A stretch of DNA of 64,000 bases, from the NCBI GenBank assembly GCA_018241525.1, contig JAFEDR010000009.1:992001-1056000 (forward strand), given 5' to 3'. The notes below the pieces were generated by a model. It searched no databases, had not been told where the DNA came from, and saw only the letters and a program-made list of their open reading frames with translations. Positions 1-9,018 of this stretch are shown here, in pieces. Source of the stretch: Pseudomonadota bacterium (GTDB lineage: Bacteria; Pseudomonadota; Gammaproteobacteria; Steroidobacterales; Steroidobacteraceae). The position numbers and the translations under genes were made by a program. Position 1 is the stretch's first letter. Every line of letters starts with the position of its first letter.

Positions 1-759
1 CACGGCATACTGGCGCTCCGCTATTCTCGCCAGCGCGGCGGGCATGGGAACGCCGGCGTTGCCGGTATCGGGCCCGTGATCGGCGACCAGCGACGCCCAG
101 TGATCGGCCCGCTGCTTCATGCCCGCACGGTCAACGGCGTAGAAATGCTGGCTCGAAGATACCCGCGACGCGTCCCGGGCAAGCCGCCGGAATAGCGAAC
201 TTGCGGTGGCGCCGTCGTATCCGGCGTTCGCGAGCAACTGCAGAGCTCGACGGTCGACTGCCCGCTCAGCCTCCTCGGCGGCGCCGCGGATGGTTGCTGG
301 CGCCCACAAGTTCGGCAGGAGCGGCACGCGCTCAAATCGCAGGAAGAGCAGCCAGACGTCCGTCCGGACACGGTCCGAGCGTGCGCTTGCTTCAAGTGCT
401 ACAGCCGCGCATTCGCGCGCAATCAACGTGGCGACGTCGTTCTCGCTCGCGACACGGAGCAGAAGCCCGCCGCTGATGTAGACTCCGCCCGTCGGCAGCG
501 CAAATGAGAACGCGTCCGGCGAATCATAGATTCTCGCGCCGCCGGCGGTTCCCGGAATTCCAACGCAAACGCGCCTCGATACGCTAGCGATGAATTCGGT
601 GACCACCGGGTCACGCAGGATGTAGGGGGAGCCATCGAGCTCCCGTTCCGCCCAGCGAGATTCGTCGAGCTGGGCGGGGGCCACAGCAGCCGCGGTCGAG
701 TGCGGGATCGTGACCGCCAGAACGACCGCGCAGACCGACAGACTCACGCGGCAATGCAC
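1..759 (-). CDS. M48-like exported protein with lost zinc motif (partial, runs off the left edge)
   Basis: The reading frame opens with GTG at 759 (an alternative GTG is at 747) and stays open to base 1, giving 253 codons without a stop. The N-terminus is a short hydrophobic signal peptide (residues about 5-24). Residues about 58-100 match the M48/BepA-type peptidase core: a strand ending FALPTGGVYISGG, then LLLRVASENDVATLIAREC. In active M48 enzymes this helix carries HEIAH; here both histidines are replaced (RECAA). The usual EAD third-ligand motif further on, before RRALQLLANAGYD, reads AVD. So the fold appears kept and the catalytic metal site lost. It starts 4 bases after the stop of the upstream exported protein, so translation is probably coupled and the two likely act together in the periplasm. 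A degenerate member, not a frameshift: the frame is intact on both sides. Confidence 0.7.
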   Translation of the reverse strand, partial: MHCRVSLSVCAVVLAVTIPHSTAAAVAPAQLDESRWAERELDGSPYILRDPVVTEFIASVSRRVCVGIPGTAGGARIYDSPDAFSFALPTGGVYISGGLLLRVASENDVATLIARECAAVALEASARSDRVRTDVWLLFLRFERVPLLPNLWAPATIRGAAEEAERAVDRRALQLLANAGYDGATASSLFRRLARDASRVSSSQHFYAVDRAGMKQRADHWASLVADHGPDTGNAGVPMPAALARIAERQYAV

Positions 760-763
760 GGTC

Positions 764-1576
764 TCAGTGTCCGTTGGAGTCGCGGACGGGCTTCAGCGGG
801 TAACCTGCGAAGAGCTTGTCAATCAAGCGTTTCGCGTCCTCCTGATGCGTCGGGTCGGCGAGGAATCCGGTGTCCGAACTCGCCCAGCGGAGTCGCCCTG
901 TCCGCAGGTCGAGCAGCACGGCGAGTGCATACGAGCTGACCCCGATAGTGGGGAGCCCCAGGATTCCGGGCGCCGGGGTGAAAAACGTTCCGATCGCCAG
1001 CGCGGACAATCCGAGCACCCGGCCCGTCGATTGCCTGACCCGGTGGCCGACGACGATCAGGGCGGTGTCGGCACGCGAGTGGTCGGCCAGGAAAGCCAGC
1101 CCCGGGCCGACGGAATACGGAAGGCCTTCCCTCAGATACGCCCACACGGCGTCGTCGCTGGTCAGGAGTGTCAGACCCTGTCGTGCCGCGTGCACCGCGG
1201 CCGCAACATGATTGCGGATGATCAGCTGCTCATCGGGAGACGCCGCCGGCCATTCCTCGAAAGTAAAGCGATTGGAGAGGGCTACATTCTCTCTGAGCGC
1301 CGCGAGGAGATTCTCGCGCGTTTGCTCGCTTGCGGATTCTCGGATCGACACACTGGCGACTGCCTGCGATACGTCGATCAGGTCAAAGTTCACCAGCACG
1401 AGCACGCTTGGGGCCGGTGCGTCATCGGCGCGACTGGGGGCTGCGAGAAGCGCTGCCGCGACAGCACATGCGCAGGCGATGCGTGCATCCGCGCCGGCGC
1501 ACCGTAAGAGGAATCGGGCGCCTTTGCCCAAGAGCCCGGCGAGGAAGGTCGAGTAGCGCCAGCTTTCCCTTGCCAT
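764..1576 (-). CDS. Exported protein of unknown function, possibly CsgG/TolB-like
   Basis: 270 residues from the ATG at 1576, preceded by GGAGAAG at good spacing; the frame opens further upstream, but that part looks non-coding. A hydrophobic signal segment at about residues 30-50 ends at APSRA, followed by a mature domain beginning VLVLVNFDLIDV. The C-terminal half has a pattern seen in CsgG/FlgO-like periplasmic proteins: a strand with TALIVVGHRV, a glycine-rich loop, then YALAVLLDLRTGRLRWA, which resembles the strands of that fold where a value is compared with activity during growth. I do not recognise the family with certainty. It is followed 4 bases later by the degenerate M48-like gene. 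Codon choice in this pair seems slightly less GC-biased than in the rest of the window. Confidence 0.6.
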   Translation of the reverse strand: MARESWRYSTFLAGLLGKGARFLLRCAGADARIACACAVAAALLAAPSRADDAPAPSVLVLVNFDLIDVSQAVASVSIRESASEQTRENLLAALRENVALSNRFTFEEWPAASPDEQLIIRNHVAAAVHAARQGLTLLTSDDAVWAYLREGLPYSVGPGLAFLADHSRADTALIVVGHRVRQSTGRVLGLSALAIGTFFTPAPGILGLPTIGVSSYALAVLLDLRTGRLRWASSDTGFLADPTHQEDAKRLIDKLFAGYPLKPVRDSNGH

Positions 1577-1738
1577 GGGCTTCTCCGAGCGCCCGCAGTA
1601 TGGCACCTCGTCGCGGCTCACGGGTCGGTCGCTCGCGACGCCAGAGCGGCGACTCTGCGTCGGTCGTACCGGTGATAACGTCCGCGAGGCGTCCGCGGCT
1701 GCCCGGCGCGACCTCGCGGTCGCTCCGGACACCGTCGC

Positions 1739-4165
1739 TCACTCCGAATTTGTTTCCTTGCCGAAGCGGTAGTTCAGGCGTACGCCGATGACGCGCGGTT
1801 CGTTGGTGGTCTCGCGCAGATCGAAGTTGCCGGTATTGCTGTAGATGATCGCGTTCTTGTCAGCGAGGTTGCGAACGTAGACCTCGGCGAGCCAGCGGCC
1901 ATCGCCCGGCGTGAGTCCGAGGCGCAGGTTCATGATCGAGTACGACGGCTGCAGGATCCGGCCAAAGCCGTTCGATCCCGCGACGTGCAGGTCGTTCCAC
2001 ATGTCGCCCTTGTGGGCAACGTCGAACTGCGCGTAGCCAGAGAGCGCTGCGCTGAACGGTCGCTGGTAGCGAAGGTTCCAGCTGTAGCTGAAGTACGGCA
2101 CGAATGGCAGGCGCTCGCCGACGTTGCCCTGGAAGGTCGCGAACGGGCTAGAGACCAGGTGCGAATCGGTGTAGCTGGTTGCGGCCTGGGTCGACCAGTT
2201 CTCGTTGACCTTGAGCTCGACGTTCGTCTCGGCGCCGTACACGCGCGCATCGCCGACATTCACATTGAAACTGCTCGGTGCGCAGATATCGATGTCGTAG
2301 ATGAGGGTCTGCAGGTCGCGCCATTTCATCAGGTAGGCGGCGCCGTTGAAGACCAGTCGCCCGCCGAGGCTTGTCGACTTCCAGCCGAGCTCGTAGTTGT
2401 TGAGGGTATCCGGCACGTACTGGTGCGGCACGCCATTGGCGTAGCAGGAGGACGGGAAGCCGGAGTTCGCGCCGCCGTCACGAAAGCCCTGCGCGAAGTT
2501 GGCGTAAAGCAGCAGCTTGTCGGTCACCTTGTAGCTGACGCCGACCTTGCCGTTCACCTTGTGCGAGGAATCGACGGACAGCGCGGGCGTGGTCGGCGCG
2601 TAGGCGAACTGGCCATAGGGACTTTCGTAGCGCGAGTTCGAGCTGAAGTGGACCAGGCCCGCCTCGACGGTGAACTTGCTCGTCACGTCGTAGCTGATGT
2701 TCGCGAACTCGGTCGTCTGTAGATAGTCGGAACGCGTCCGGTAGCCGTACCAGACGCCAGGGGGCAGTGACGAGGCCGTTGTGCCGTAGGTCGCGGCGTA
2801 GTACTGCCACGCGGCGCCGTCGGTGCGCAGGCCAGGCATGTAGAAGGTGCTGCCCGAGTCCTTGTCGCGCGTCTTCTCCCAATACAGCCCGCCCAGCCAG
2901 TGGAAAGCGCCGCCGGCCTTTGACGCGAGGCGCAGCTCGTTCGACCAGCGCTCCGGATTGGTGTGGTACTCGTAGAACTGCAGCGGCGTGTTACAGCCAG
3001 CGTAGGGCTGGCCACCGTATACCGGGTCCGTCAGGCAGGTGAAGCCCTCCTGCGCGCCGCCCAGGTAGTTCTCCATGTACTGCGAATACTCATTGTTCTG
3101 GCGCGTGGGCAGCGACCAGTACGTGCTCGCGAACACGAGGTCGCCGATGCCGGCGTCGCCGTCGACGCGGAAATCGACCATCTTGGCCTCGTTGCGGTGC
3201 GCCTCGGGGCCGAAGCGCGCCACCGTCCGCTCGCCATAGTTCGCGAGGTCCTCGTCCCATGCGCCCAGCGTGTGCTGGCGCTGGTAGCTGTACGTCAGCG
3301 TCGCGCTCCACTTGTCGTTGAGCTGCGCCTTCAGCGCGAGCCGGCCGCCGGCGACGTGCTGGTGGTTGTAGTTGTCACGTGCCCACGCCGAGTTGTCGGA
3401 CACGACGCCGTTGACCCAGGTACGCGTCGTCAGCTTGTTATTGATGAACCCGCCGTGGCTGTCGCTGAAGGCGGAGACGCGCAGCCCGAGGACGCCCTGG
3501 ATCAGCGGCACGTTGAGGAATCCCTCGAGCGTCGAGTTCTCCTGCCCGCCGCGGATCTTGCCGCCGTCGACGTCAATGCCGGCGCTGAACGCCAGCAGGT
3601 CCGGCTTGTTGGTGATGTAGCGTACGGCACCGGCCATCGAGCCCGCGCCGAAGGTGGTGCCTTGCGGCCCGTTGAGCACCTCGATCTGCGCGATGTCGTA
3701 GAGATGCAGGTCCGGCTGCGTGCCGAACCAGCTGGTCGACATGTCATCGACGAAGAAGCCGGTAGCGGAGCTGTTCGCGTAATTTGGATTGCTGCCGTCG
3801 GAGACGCCGCGCATCACGAACAGCTGCGTACCGGGACCGACGCTGATGAACGAGATCGACGGTACCTTCTCGGCGTAGTCCTCGAACTGAGTGATCGCGA
3901 GGTTCTGCAGCTCCTTCTTCGTGAACACGTCGATGCTGAGCGGCACGTCCTGCAGGTTCTCCGAACGCTTGCGCGCCGTGACCACGACCTCCTCGAGCAC
4001 CGCGCCGCTCGAGTCCGCAGTCGCCGCCAAGGCGACGCCGCGCGGTGCCGCGAGCGCGAGCGCCGAGGCGATCGCGAGCCCGAGCGGCGATCGGCAGACC
4101 GGCGCGCGGAGCGCCTCCGGCAGCTCACGGCACGGCCTCGCCTCGGCGGGTGTGGGAACTCGCAT
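1739..4165 (-). CDS. TonB-dependent outer membrane receptor
   Basis: 808 residues. The start at 4165 follows GGGGAGA and gives a signal peptide (hydrophobic residues about 28-49); the open frame upstream of it is not needed. The mature N-terminus carries a TonB-box-like segment EEVVVTARKRSENL at about 58-71, then a plug domain (PLSIDVFTKKEL, later VMRGVSDGSNP and the conserved VLNGPQGTTFGAGSMAGAV), followed by a long 22-strand-type barrel rich in aromatic and Asn/Tyr residues and ending in GVRLNYRFGKE. The role is energy-dependent import of a large or scarce substrate (siderophore, glycan, vitamin or lipid-like molecule) across the outer membrane using TonB/ExbBD, not encoded here. It follows a TPR-sulfotransferase gene by 131 bases on the same strand, a pairing common in Steroidobacter-, Sphingomonas- and Caulobacter-type genomes. 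The substrate cannot be read from the sequence. Confidence 0.93.
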   Translation of the reverse strand: MRVPTPAEARPCRELPEALRAPVCRSPLGLAIASALALAAPRGVALAATADSSGAVLEEVVVTARKRSENLQDVPLSIDVFTKKELQNLAITQFEDYAEKVPSISFISVGPGTQLFVMRGVSDGSNPNYANSSATGFFVDDMSTSWFGTQPDLHLYDIAQIEVLNGPQGTTFGAGSMAGAVRYITNKPDLLAFSAGIDVDGGKIRGGQENSTLEGFLNVPLIQGVLGLRVSAFSDSHGGFINNKLTTRTWVNGVVSDNSAWARDNYNHQHVAGGRLALKAQLNDKWSATLTYSYQRQHTLGAWDEDLANYGERTVARFGPEAHRNEAKMVDFRVDGDAGIGDLVFASTYWSLPTRQNNEYSQYMENYLGGAQEGFTCLTDPVYGGQPYAGCNTPLQFYEYHTNPERWSNELRLASKAGGAFHWLGGLYWEKTRDKDSGSTFYMPGLRTDGAAWQYYAATYGTTASSLPPGVWYGYRTRSDYLQTTEFANISYDVTSKFTVEAGLVHFSSNSRYESPYGQFAYAPTTPALSVDSSHKVNGKVGVSYKVTDKLLLYANFAQGFRDGGANSGFPSSCYANGVPHQYVPDTLNNYELGWKSTSLGGRLVFNGAAYLMKWRDLQTLIYDIDICAPSSFNVNVGDARVYGAETNVELKVNENWSTQAATSYTDSHLVSSPFATFQGNVGERLPFVPYFSYSWNLRYQRPFSAALSGYAQFDVAHKGDMWNDLHVAGSNGFGRILQPSYSIMNLRLGLTPGDGRWLAEVYVRNLADKNAIIYSNTGNFDLRETTNEPRVIGVRLNYRFGKETNSE

Positions 4166-4296
4166 GCGGATCTCCCCTCGATTCGTGTTGTGCGTGCGCG
4201 CGATCCAAGCGCTGCGTGCCGCCGGATCATCCGTTGCGGCCGGGTACGGCGTCAACGGCCCTGGGACGAGGCGCTCGCCCCGTGGGCCGGCGCGTC

Positions 4297-6300
4297 TTAA
4301 GCCAACGACCCGAACCGGTCGAGGGCGTCGCCGAGCGCGGCCCGCAAGGGCCCGAGGTGGGCATCGAAATGCCGCCAGTAGCCGATGCCGGACGCATGCA
4401 GGGGCTGGCGCACCTGCTCGGCGCTCGAGGTCCGCACGGCGCGCTCGGTGGCGTGGAAGGACAGGCAGGCCGGCTCGAAGCCCAGCCCGCAGTGCAGCAG
4501 CAGGCGCCGGATCTGCGCCTCCGGATCGTGGACTAGCCGTTCGTACTCGACCCGCAGCACCCGGCCCGGCAGCACCGCGTCCCAATGGTCCATCAGTGCG
4601 AGATACGCGCGGTAGTACCGCCCAAGATCGCCCAGGTCGTAGCTGAAGGACTGTCCTTCGGCGAAGTGCTGCTTGAAGTTGCTCAGGCAGCAGTCGAGCG
4701 GATGCCGCCGTGCGTCGATCACGACGGCATTAGGCAGCATCAGGTGGATCAGGCCCACGTGGCTGAAGTTGTTCGGCAGCTTGTCGGTGAAGCGCGGTCG
4801 CCCGGTCCTCAGCGGCGCCGTCTCGTCCAGGTAACGGCGCCCGAGCGCCTCGAAGCGCGGCGCGTCGTCGGCCTCGAGGCTCTCGGGGTATGCGTCGCGC
4901 GACCGGGCCCGGTCCTCCGCGTCGCGCACGTAGTTGAGCACGTTCGGCAGCTCCATCGTGCCCTCGACCTCCGAGTGGCTGGCAAGGATCTGCTCGATCA
5001 GCGTCGAGCCCGACCGCGGCAAGCCAACGATGAAGATCGGAGCACGGCTGCGATGGCCCCAGTCCGCCCGGGCCGCAAAGAATTCCTGATCGAAGAATCG
5101 ACGGATCCGCTGGCTGCGACGCTCGAAAACGCCGATATCGAACGGCGATGTGCGGCGGCGGAGCTCGTTACCACGGGCATAGTGACAGAATGAGTCGGCG
5201 AATCGCGAGCGCTGCTCGTGGGCTCTGCCGAGCGCGAAGTGCAGCTGCGCATCGCCGCTACGATCCGCACGGCCGTCGGCGAGCAGGGTCTCCATCGCGG
5301 TGATCTCGCCGTCCGCAAACGAGTAGTTCTTGAGGTCGGCCAGGCTCCAGTACGCCTCGGCATGCGCCGGCTCGAGGGCCAGTGCCGCGCGGTACGAGGC
5401 CTCGCTCGCCGCCCGCTGGCCGAGCGTCTTCTGCAGGTGACCCATCGAAGTGAGCAGGCGCACCTCGCCCGGCTGCAGCTCGAAAGCGCGCCGATACGCC
5501 TCGAGTGCCTCGGCCGGCCGCAGCAGCCGCGTCGCGACCGCCGCGACCGCGACCCAGCTGTGCGGGCTCTCCGGCTCGATCGTTCGCAGGTACCGGGCCG
5601 CCGCCTCGGCCTCGGCGAGGCGACCGAGGGCGAGCAGCGCCGGGCCGAGCCCGCGCCAGAGCAGCGGCAGCCAGGCCGTCTGGCGCCGCGCGTGCTGCAG
5701 CAGGCGCTCGGCATCGGCAGGCACGTCGGCGGCGAGCGAGAGCGCCGCGAGTCCGCACAGCGCGGGGACGTGGGCCGGGTCTGCGCGCAGCAATTGCCGG
5801 AAACGCTCTTCGGCGTCGCGACGGTCTTCGGCTACGAGCGCCCGGGTCGCAGCCTCGATCGGCAGGCGCTGTGGGTCGCAGTCGTGGAACCGCTCGAAGG
5901 CGATGCGCGCATCGGCAGGCTGGCCAAGGTCGACCAGCACGTCGCCGTAGGCCAGCCATGCGAGCGCGTGCCGCGGCTCTCGCTCGAGGACCCGGCGCAC
6001 CTCGTCGCGCGCCTCGCCCGGGCGCTGCGCGGCACGCAGCGCACGACCCAGGTCGACGCGGATTCCGACGGCCTGCGGCTCGAGCGCGACCGCGGCGGTC
6101 AAGGTCTCGATCGCCTCCGTGGCCCGGCCCTGGTCGAGCCGCGCGCGACCGAGCAGCCAGTCCCGCACCGCCCGCCCCGGCAGGCCGTCGTCGAGTGCCA
6201 ACAGCAGGCGCTCGGCGGCGCGCGCCTGCCCGGAGCGCAGGGCGAGCTCCGCCTCACGCAGGCGCTGCGCGGAGGCGGGATGCGCGGTGAACCTCTGCAT
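4297..6300 (-). CDS. TPR-repeat sulfotransferase family protein
   Basis: 667 residues from the ATG at 6300; an upstream ATG at 6387 would add 29 unconserved residues. Residues 1 to about 380 are helical TPR-like repeats, with the pattern AWLAYGDVLVDLGQPADA, and a canonical repeat near YWSLADLKNYSF. The C-terminal part is a P-loop sulfotransferase: the 5'-phosphosulfate loop IFIVGLPRSGSTLIEQIL lies at about 423 and the 3'-phosphate motif VVIDARRHPLDCCLSNF at about 523. Members use PAPS or bind similar groups; the acceptor is unknown. No signal peptide is seen, so it should be cytoplasmic. It lies just upstream of the TonB receptor on the same strand, suggesting co-expression and possibly modification or handling of a surface molecule or imported compound. 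Confidence 0.88.
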   Translation of the reverse strand: MQRFTAHPASAQRLREAELALRSGQARAAERLLLALDDGLPGRAVRDWLLGRARLDQGRATEAIETLTAAVALEPQAVGIRVDLGRALRAAQRPGEARDEVRRVLEREPRHALAWLAYGDVLVDLGQPADARIAFERFHDCDPQRLPIEAATRALVAEDRRDAEERFRQLLRADPAHVPALCGLAALSLAADVPADAERLLQHARRQTAWLPLLWRGLGPALLALGRLAEAEAAARYLRTIEPESPHSWVAVAAVATRLLRPAEALEAYRRAFELQPGEVRLLTSMGHLQKTLGQRAASEASYRAALALEPAHAEAYWSLADLKNYSFADGEITAMETLLADGRADRSGDAQLHFALGRAHEQRSRFADSFCHYARGNELRRRTSPFDIGVFERRSQRIRRFFDQEFFAARADWGHRSRAPIFIVGLPRSGSTLIEQILASHSEVEGTMELPNVLNYVRDAEDRARSRDAYPESLEADDAPRFEALGRRYLDETAPLRTGRPRFTDKLPNNFSHVGLIHLMLPNAVVIDARRHPLDCCLSNFKQHFAEGQSFSYDLGDLGRYYRAYLALMDHWDAVLPGRVLRVEYERLVHDPEAQIRRLLLHCGLGFEPACLSFHATERAVRTSSAEQVRQPLHASGIGYWRHFDAHLGPLRAALGDALDRFGSLA

Positions 6301-6474
6301 GGCTTGCCGGCGGCAGGATGGAGATGCCCGGGGAGCCGGCTGGCGGCTTCCGTCGGGGATGGGCGAGCCTAGCACGCTCACCCTCAACTACCGCTCGCCG
6401 TCCTCGCCGGAACGGATCGAAGCCCGGCGCGCGCACCCTGGTGCGCCCGCCGGGCCGCGAGCAGATGCGCGGAC

Positions 6475-8679
6475 TTAGAACTCCGCCCAGTCGTCGCCCG
6501 AGCCGGTCGTGCCCGTGCGCTGCGGGGCGGCCGCGCGCTTCGGCGCCGCAACCGCGGGCGCCCGCCTGGCCGCGGAAGGGCGTGCCGCCGGTGCCGGGCG
6601 CGGCGCGACAGCCCTGGCGGTTGCCGCGGCGCGCGGTCCCTGCTCGATGCGGTAGCGCGACATCATCTCGTCGAGCCGCTCCGCCTGCGAGCGCAGCGAC
6701 TCGGCCGCCGCGGCAGCCTCCTCCACGAGGGCAGCGTTCTGCTGAGTGACCTCGTCCATCGAGACGACGGCCTTGTTGACCTGCTCTATTCCGGCCGCCT
6801 GCTCCTGGCTCGCCGCGGCGATCTCGCTGACGATGTCGGTGACCTTCTTTACGGAGGTCACGATCTCGGTCAGCGTGCGGGCCGACTCGTCGACCAGCCG
6901 CGAGCCGTCCTCGACCTTCGCGATGCTGTCCTGAATCAGGGCCTTGATCTCCTTCGCGGCTTCGGCGCTGCGCGAAGCGAGGCTGCGCACCTCGGCGGCG
7001 ACCACCGCGAAACCACGGCCCTGCTCGCCGGCGCGCGCGGCCTCGACCGCCGCGTTGAGTGCCAGCAGGTTCGTCTGGAAGGCGATCTCGTCGATGGCGC
7101 CGATGATGTCTGCCATCTTCTTCGAAGCGGCGTTGATGGCCTGCATCGCATCGATCGCGCGCGTCGACACCGCGCCGCCGGTTTCGGCCTGGCGCCGTGC
7201 CGCAGCGGCCATCTGGCTCGCCTGCGAGGCGTTGTCGGCGTTCTGCTTGACCGTCGAGGTCATCTCCTCCATCGACGAGGCGGTCTCCTCGAGGCTGGAG
7301 GCCTGCTCCTCGGTTCGCTGGCTGAGGTTCGCGTTGCCCTTCGAGATCTCGTCGGCTCCCTGCGAGACCTCGCGGGTCGCCTCCTTGACCTCGCGCACGA
7401 GGTTGGCCGAAGAGTCGAGGATCGCGTTCAGGCCCTTCGCGAGAATCTCGAAGAAGCCGGTCTTGCCGGCGAGCTGCGCACGCACGGTGAGGTCGCCGCC
7501 CGTGGCCGCCGCGACGACCTGCTCGATTTCGTGCTCGGTGCCGACTTCGGCCGTGCGGTCGGTCCACTGCACGATCGTGCCGACCGGCCGGCCGTCCTGG
7601 CCATGGACGGGAGCCATCGTCGTGCGGACGACCGCGGCGCCGAGCTGCGAATCGGCGCCACCGGACTCGGCGCGAAAGAAGCTGTCGAGCCGCGTGCCGA
7701 CGATGCGGTTCGGGTCGAAGCCGGCCGCGCGGCGCGAGATCTCGCCGGCTTGGCTCCGCAGCAGCGCGGTCGTCGACTCGTTCAGGTAGACCACCGAACC
7801 CTGCGGGTCGAGAATCAGGATGTTGCTCGCGGCCTTGTCGAGCGAGGTGCGGATGCGGGCGTTCTCCTCGGCGGCGACGCGATCGCGCTCGATGCGCTGC
7901 TTGAGGTCCGACTGCATGCGCGCGACCGTCGCGAGCGCGCTGCCGGTGTCGCCGGCGTGCAGCGAGATGCTCGTCGAGAAGTCACCCTCGGCAACCTTCG
8001 CGGCGACGTCGCGCAGCGCCGACGGCTCCCCGCCGAGATCGCGGCGCAGGCTGCGCGCGAGCAGCGTGCCGATCAGCGCCATCAGCGCGATCACCGCGGC
8101 GCTGCCACCGAAGAGGAGCCAGCCGACGCGCTGCTTAGTCTCCGCCGCTTCCTTCGCCGCCGCGATGCCGGCGTCGCTGTTGTACTGGCTGTGCGCGTCG
8201 ATCGCGCCGACCGCGATCCGGACGGTCTCCTGGCTCGCGAGCAGAGCCGTGCGGCCCTCCTCCTTCTTGCCGCTGCGCGACAATTGCAGGATCGGCTCGG
8301 CGATCGAGAAGTAGCCCTGCACGGACTTCTGCACCTCGGCGAGCAGCCGGCGGTCGCGTTCGTCGGCGACCAGCTCCTTCTCGTACTTGCCGATCAGCCC
8401 CTCGATCGTCGCGCGGTCCTTGCGGAACTCCTCGTCGAGGCGGGTCGTGCCTGCCGCGTCGGTGGTCGCGAGATGCTTCCACAGCGTGATGCGGGTCTCC
8501 CCGAGTGCCTTCGAGATCTCGCTGAGGGCGTTCAGGCTCGGTACGGTGTTCTCGTTGGTGAAGTTGGTCTTGTCGTAGACCCGGCTCAACGCCACTTCGG
8601 CGAGCCCGCCGATGCCGGCGGCTCCCACGGCTCCGACCACGATCAGCACGACAATGCGTCCGACGACGGTGAGTCTCAC
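6475..8679 (-). CDS. Methyl-accepting chemotaxis protein with PAS domain and C-terminal pentapeptide
   Basis: 734 residues. The first transmembrane helix is at about 8-28; the periplasmic part to about 188 is a four-helix-bundle-type ligand domain with many charged heptads; the second transmembrane helix (about 189-211) is followed by a HAMP region, a PAS-like segment containing [17 protein letters not shown], and a second linker. The signalling hairpin tip [20 protein letters not shown] lies at about 530-555. The protein ends DDWAEF, matching the xWxxF pentapeptide that tethers CheR or CheB in receptors such as E. coli Tar (NWETF). It should sense a periplasmic or redox/energy signal and control CheA, which is not encoded in this window. 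A second receptor of different N-terminal architecture lies 339 bases upstream on the same strand. Confidence 0.93.
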   Translation of the reverse strand: MRLTVVGRIVVLIVVGAVGAAGIGGLAEVALSRVYDKTNFTNENTVPSLNALSEISKALGETRITLWKHLATTDAAGTTRLDEEFRKDRATIEGLIGKYEKELVADERDRRLLAEVQKSVQGYFSIAEPILQLSRSGKKEEGRTALLASQETVRIAVGAIDAHSQYNSDAGIAAAKEAAETKQRVGWLLFGGSAAVIALMALIGTLLARSLRRDLGGEPSALRDVAAKVAEGDFSTSISLHAGDTGSALATVARMQSDLKQRIERDRVAAEENARIRTSLDKAASNILILDPQGSVVYLNESTTALLRSQAGEISRRAAGFDPNRIVGTRLDSFFRAESGGADSQLGAAVVRTTMAPVHGQDGRPVGTIVQWTDRTAEVGTEHEIEQVVAAATGGDLTVRAQLAGKTGFFEILAKGLNAILDSSANLVREVKEATREVSQGADEISKGNANLSQRTEEQASSLEETASSMEEMTSTVKQNADNASQASQMAAAARRQAETGGAVSTRAIDAMQAINAASKKMADIIGAIDEIAFQTNLLALNAAVEAARAGEQGRGFAVVAAEVRSLASRSAEAAKEIKALIQDSIAKVEDGSRLVDESARTLTEIVTSVKKVTDIVSEIAAASQEQAAGIEQVNKAVVSMDEVTQQNAALVEEAAAAAESLRSQAERLDEMMSRYRIEQGPRAAATARAVAPRPAPAARPSAARRAPAVAAPKRAAAPQRTGTTGSGDDWAEF

Positions 8680-9018
8680 GACGGGCTTCTCGAGGCGGCT
8701 ACAGGGGCGTCAACACCCGGGATCACTCCGCGGAGTGAAATTCGTGGGGCGCTGGCGGACCACCCGCTCGTCGGCGCGCCACCGGGGGACTGAAGCGCTT
8801 CGGGGTCCTCAGCGGCCGGATTCAGGGGAATTCTTAGCAAGCCCGGATCGAATTCTAAGAACGCCGGCTCGCGCCGCACCCGCGATGCAGCCGTGAGCCG
8901 GCCTGGAACGCGCCGTCCATCGCCCGCATCTCGCGGCGCCGCTGGGGAGTCGACGGTGAACGCGAGTGGATGCGGACGGCGGCGTGCCATGCACATCGTG
9001 GTGTCTCGCGCGGCGGCT
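8680..9018. other. Intergenic stretch between two chemoreceptor genes
   Basis: 339 bases with no gene I can support; the open frames across it have no ribosome binding site or recognisable protein. It contains an AT-rich island with repeated GAATTCT elements (see 8828-8861), which is the best candidate for the promoter region of the downstream chemoreceptor gene, whose start is at 8679. No clear sigma-28 or sigma-54 consensus was found by eye. Confidence 0.5.
8828..8861. promoter_or_regulatory. AT-rich island with GAATTCT direct repeat and TTCTTAG/CTAAGAA inverted repeat
   Basis: GAATTCT occurs at 8828-8834 and 8850-8856, exactly 22 bases apart (about two helical turns). TTCTTAG (8831-8837) and CTAAGAA (8855-8861) form a 7-base inverted repeat. 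The surrounding DNA is GC-rich, so this AT-rich spot stands out. It lies 150-180 bases upstream of the chemoreceptor start at 8679. A regulator-binding site or promoter is inferred, with no named regulator. Confidence 0.35.
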
